Part shown: positions 5,268 through 6,392 of the stretch, piece by piece | Layout: each line of letters opens with the position of its first letter | How positions within the stretch are numbered: the stretch's first letter is position 1 | DNA from: DATEJJ01 sp039649115 | Lineage (GTDB): Bacteria; Actinomycetota; Actinomycetes; Mycobacteriales; Micromonosporaceae | Reading direction: 5' to 3' | DNA length: 6,392 nucleotides | Assembly: GCA_039649115.1 (NCBI GenBank) | Contig: JBBWZQ010000283.1 | Coordinates: forward strand, 1 to 6,392 | Made by a program: the position numbers and the translations under genes | Notes under the pieces: model-generated | Seen by the model: the letters and a program-made list of their open reading frames with translations, nothing else | Database searches by the model: none | What the model was told of the DNA's origin: nothing

Positions 5268-5738
5268 GTGAAGCCTTTCGAACAGATCGTGACCGAACAC
5301 GGGCCGACCGTCCTGCGCGTGTGCCGCGCCGTCGTCGGACCCGTGGACGCCGAGGACGCCTGGTCGGAGACGTTTCTGGCCGCGCTGACGGCGTACCCCC
5401 GGCTGCCTCCGGACGCCAACGTGCAAGCGTGGCTGGTCACGATCGCGCACCGGAAGGCCATCGACATCCACCGCGGTGCGGCCCGCCGGCCCGCCGTCGT
5501 GGACACCCTGCCCGAGCGGCCGAGCGGCACCGGCCGTCCCGAGGACTGGGACGGCGATCTGTGGGTGGCGCTGGCGGCGCTGCCGGACAAGCAACGGGCC
5601 GCCGTGGCGTACCACTATCTGGCCGGGCTGCCCTACCAGGAGATCGCCGCGATCCTCGGCGGCAGCGCGGACGCCGCGCGCCGGGCCGCGGCCGACGGCA
5701 TCAAGAAGCTGCGCGCGAACTACGGAGACAAACCATGA
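5268..5738 (+). CDS. ECF-like RNA polymerase sigma factor
   Basis: A 156-aa sigma-70 family protein with only regions 2 and 4. Region 2 covers about residues 4-75: helix with VLRVCRAVVG, the DAEDAWSETFLAAL segment in which the acidic DAED pattern is the ECF hallmark, and AWLVTIAHRKAIDIHR, the -10 recognition and core-binding helix. Region 4 covers about 98-150, with LPDKQRAAVAYHYLAG and the helix-turn-helix YQEIAAILGGSADAARRAAADGIKKLR contacting -35. The start is GTG 5268, 4 nt after the methyltransferase stop, with no good Shine-Dalgarno, implying translational coupling. Its TGA overlaps the next ATG. No anti-sigma factor and no extra C-terminal domain are seen. Lying between two DNA alkyl-transferases, it is likely to direct an alkylation-damage regulon, possibly its own operon. 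Target promoters are unknown; I saw no GGAAC/CGTC pair in the upstream region. Confidence 0.9.
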   Translation: MKPFEQIVTEHGPTVLRVCRAVVGPVDAEDAWSETFLAALTAYPRLPPDANVQAWLVTIAHRKAIDIHRGAARRPAVVDTLPERPSGTGRPEDWDGDLWVALAALPDKQRAAVAYHYLAGLPYQEIAAILGGSADAARRAAADGIKKLRANYGDKP

Positions 5739-6355
5739 TGACGGAGTACGGGTCGCCCCGCGAACCACTGTTCGACAACCTCTCACCGATCGACGACGCC
5801 ACCAGCGCCCGCCTGCACGCGCGGCTGGTCGCGCAGGCCCAGCGCGACGGCGTGCTCGACGTCGCCTACCGCACGATCGGCACCCCGGTCGGCGAGCTGC
5901 TGCTGGCCACGACCGGGCAGGGCCTGGTCCGGGTGGCCTACCCGCGCGAAGACCACGACGCGGTGCTGGCCAGGCTGGCCGGGTCGGTCAGCCCGCGCAT
6001 CCTGCGGGCCCCCGGCCGGCTGGACGAGGCGAGCCGGCAGCTCGAGGAGTACTTCGCCGGCCGGCGCACCACGTTCGACCTCCCCCTGGACCTGCGCCTG
6101 TCGAAGGGGTTCCGGCGGCTCGTGCTGGCCCACCTGCCCGAGATCCCGTACGGGCACACGGAGAGCTACGCGCAGGTCGCCGCCGCCACGGGCAGCCCGA
6201 AGGCGGTCCGCGCGGTCGGTACCGCGTGCGCGACCAACCCGCTGCCGGTCGTGGTGCCCTGCCACCGCGTGGTGCGCGCCGACGGCACGCCCGGCGGATA
6301 CGCCGGCGGCCCGGACGCCAAGCACGCCCTGCTGACCCTGGAGGCCGCCGCGTGA
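5735..6355 (+). CDS. Methylated-DNA-[protein]-cysteine S-methyltransferase with N-terminal extension
   Basis: A second, 206-aa alkyl-transferase. Acceptor C176 lies in VVVPCHRVVR; spacing from it places Y145, the arginine finger R159 (AVRAVGTACATNP), N168 and E203 correctly, so the active site is complete, closer to the C-terminal half of Ada (AVRAV-x-x-ACA) than to Ogt. About 45 residues precede the usual N-terminal domain (which starts near YRTIGTPVGELLLATT): PLFDNLSP, then a charged helix SARLHARLVAQAQRDGVLDVA. Such an extension is not needed for catalysis. The start is ATG 5735 (or 5738), with GGAG 7 or 10 nt upstream; ATGA overlaps the sigma factor's stop, so stoichiometric coupled expression is likely. 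It shares EYFAGRRTTFDLPL-like sequence with the upstream methyltransferase but belongs to a different subtype, so it is not a recent duplicate. Possible role beyond repair: alkylation sensor for the sigma factor (inference). Confidence 0.93.
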   Translation: MMTEYGSPREPLFDNLSPIDDATSARLHARLVAQAQRDGVLDVAYRTIGTPVGELLLATTGQGLVRVAYPREDHDAVLARLAGSVSPRILRAPGRLDEASRQLEEYFAGRRTTFDLPLDLRLSKGFRRLVLAHLPEIPYGHTESYAQVAAATGSPKAVRAVGTACATNPLPVVVPCHRVVRADGTPGGYAGGPDAKHALLTLEAAA

Positions 6356-6392
6356 TCGCGAACTGGGCGGCCGTCACCACCGAGGTCAACGA
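6352..6392 (+). CDS. N-terminus of a further operon gene, cut by window edge
   Basis: A GTG at 6352 overlaps the preceding TGA (GTGA), and the frame runs open to the edge as MIANWAAVTTEVN. Overlap and GC3 pattern support a real gene coupled to the methyltransferase. Thirteen residues cannot identify a family. From memory, some actinobacterial sigma/methyltransferase pairs are followed by a 2-oxoglutarate/Fe(II) oxygenase beginning with a similar Asn-Trp-x-x-Val helix, which would make sense as an AlkB-like repair enzyme, but this is a guess. Confidence 0.55.
   Translation, partial: MIANWAAVTTEVN

Noticed and set aside
4475..5590. Long minus-strand open frame opposite the first methyltransferase and sigma factor
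   Set aside because: It covers two genes with complete family motifs on the other strand, has a low-complexity composition and no ribosome binding site.
5268..6355. Fusion of the sigma factor with the second methyltransferase in one frame
   Set aside because: The frames differ and a TGA ends the sigma gene at 5738. The open frame that begins at 5321 upstream of the methyltransferase is out-of-frame sigma sequence.

Overview
The window is high-GC DNA whose codons end almost always in G or C. It has the sparse, TANNNT-type -10 promoters and partly leaderless starts typical of actinobacteria. The protein types (an actinobacterial ECF sigma/methyltransferase pair, an aldo/keto reductase with a MerR-type promoter) fit a soil actinomycete, plausibly Micromonosporaceae. 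That placement is inference; no rRNA or other marker is present.

Left part (1-2985), mostly on the minus strand: a short-chain dehydrogenase/reductase cut by the left edge, a metal-dependent amidohydrolase (amidohydrolase_2 type), and an aldo/keto reductase. Between the last two, on the plus strand, is a short stretch resembling the C-terminal end of a DUF1772-type membrane protein, probably a gene remnant. The aldo/keto reductase is preceded by a well-formed promoter: TTGACC and TAGGGT separated by 19 bp, with a dyad in the spacer (the MerR-family architecture), and an ATG placed where the transcript should begin. The -35 side of this promoter is part of three tandem 16-bp imperfect repeats.

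Middle (3113-4533): a small plus-strand hypothetical protein, also apparently leaderless, overlaps tail to tail with a minus-strand endonuclease/exonuclease/phosphatase-fold hydrolase. Upstream of the hydrolase, on the same strand, is a 17-residue peptide gene, 11 residues of which are lysine. It has a strong Shine-Dalgarno, its own likely -10 and a perfect 11-bp terminator-like hairpin.

Right part (4662-6392), plus strand: an alkylation-repair operon. An Ogt-type methylated-DNA-protein cysteine methyltransferase (167 aa) is followed after 4 nt by an ECF-like sigma factor. That gene shares an ATGA start/stop overlap with a second methyltransferase (206 aa, with an N-terminal extension), which shares a GTGA overlap with a further gene cut off by the right edge. 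No anti-sigma factor is seen. The layout suggests a transcription factor whose output is tied to DNA methylation damage, with a methyltransferase as possible sensor. This resembles the logic of Ada but is split over separate proteins and uses a sigma factor. The first methyltransferase has Gln where the family's arginine finger normally sits, and its leader carries a possible 13-codon upstream ORF whose stop lies in the loop of a predicted hairpin.
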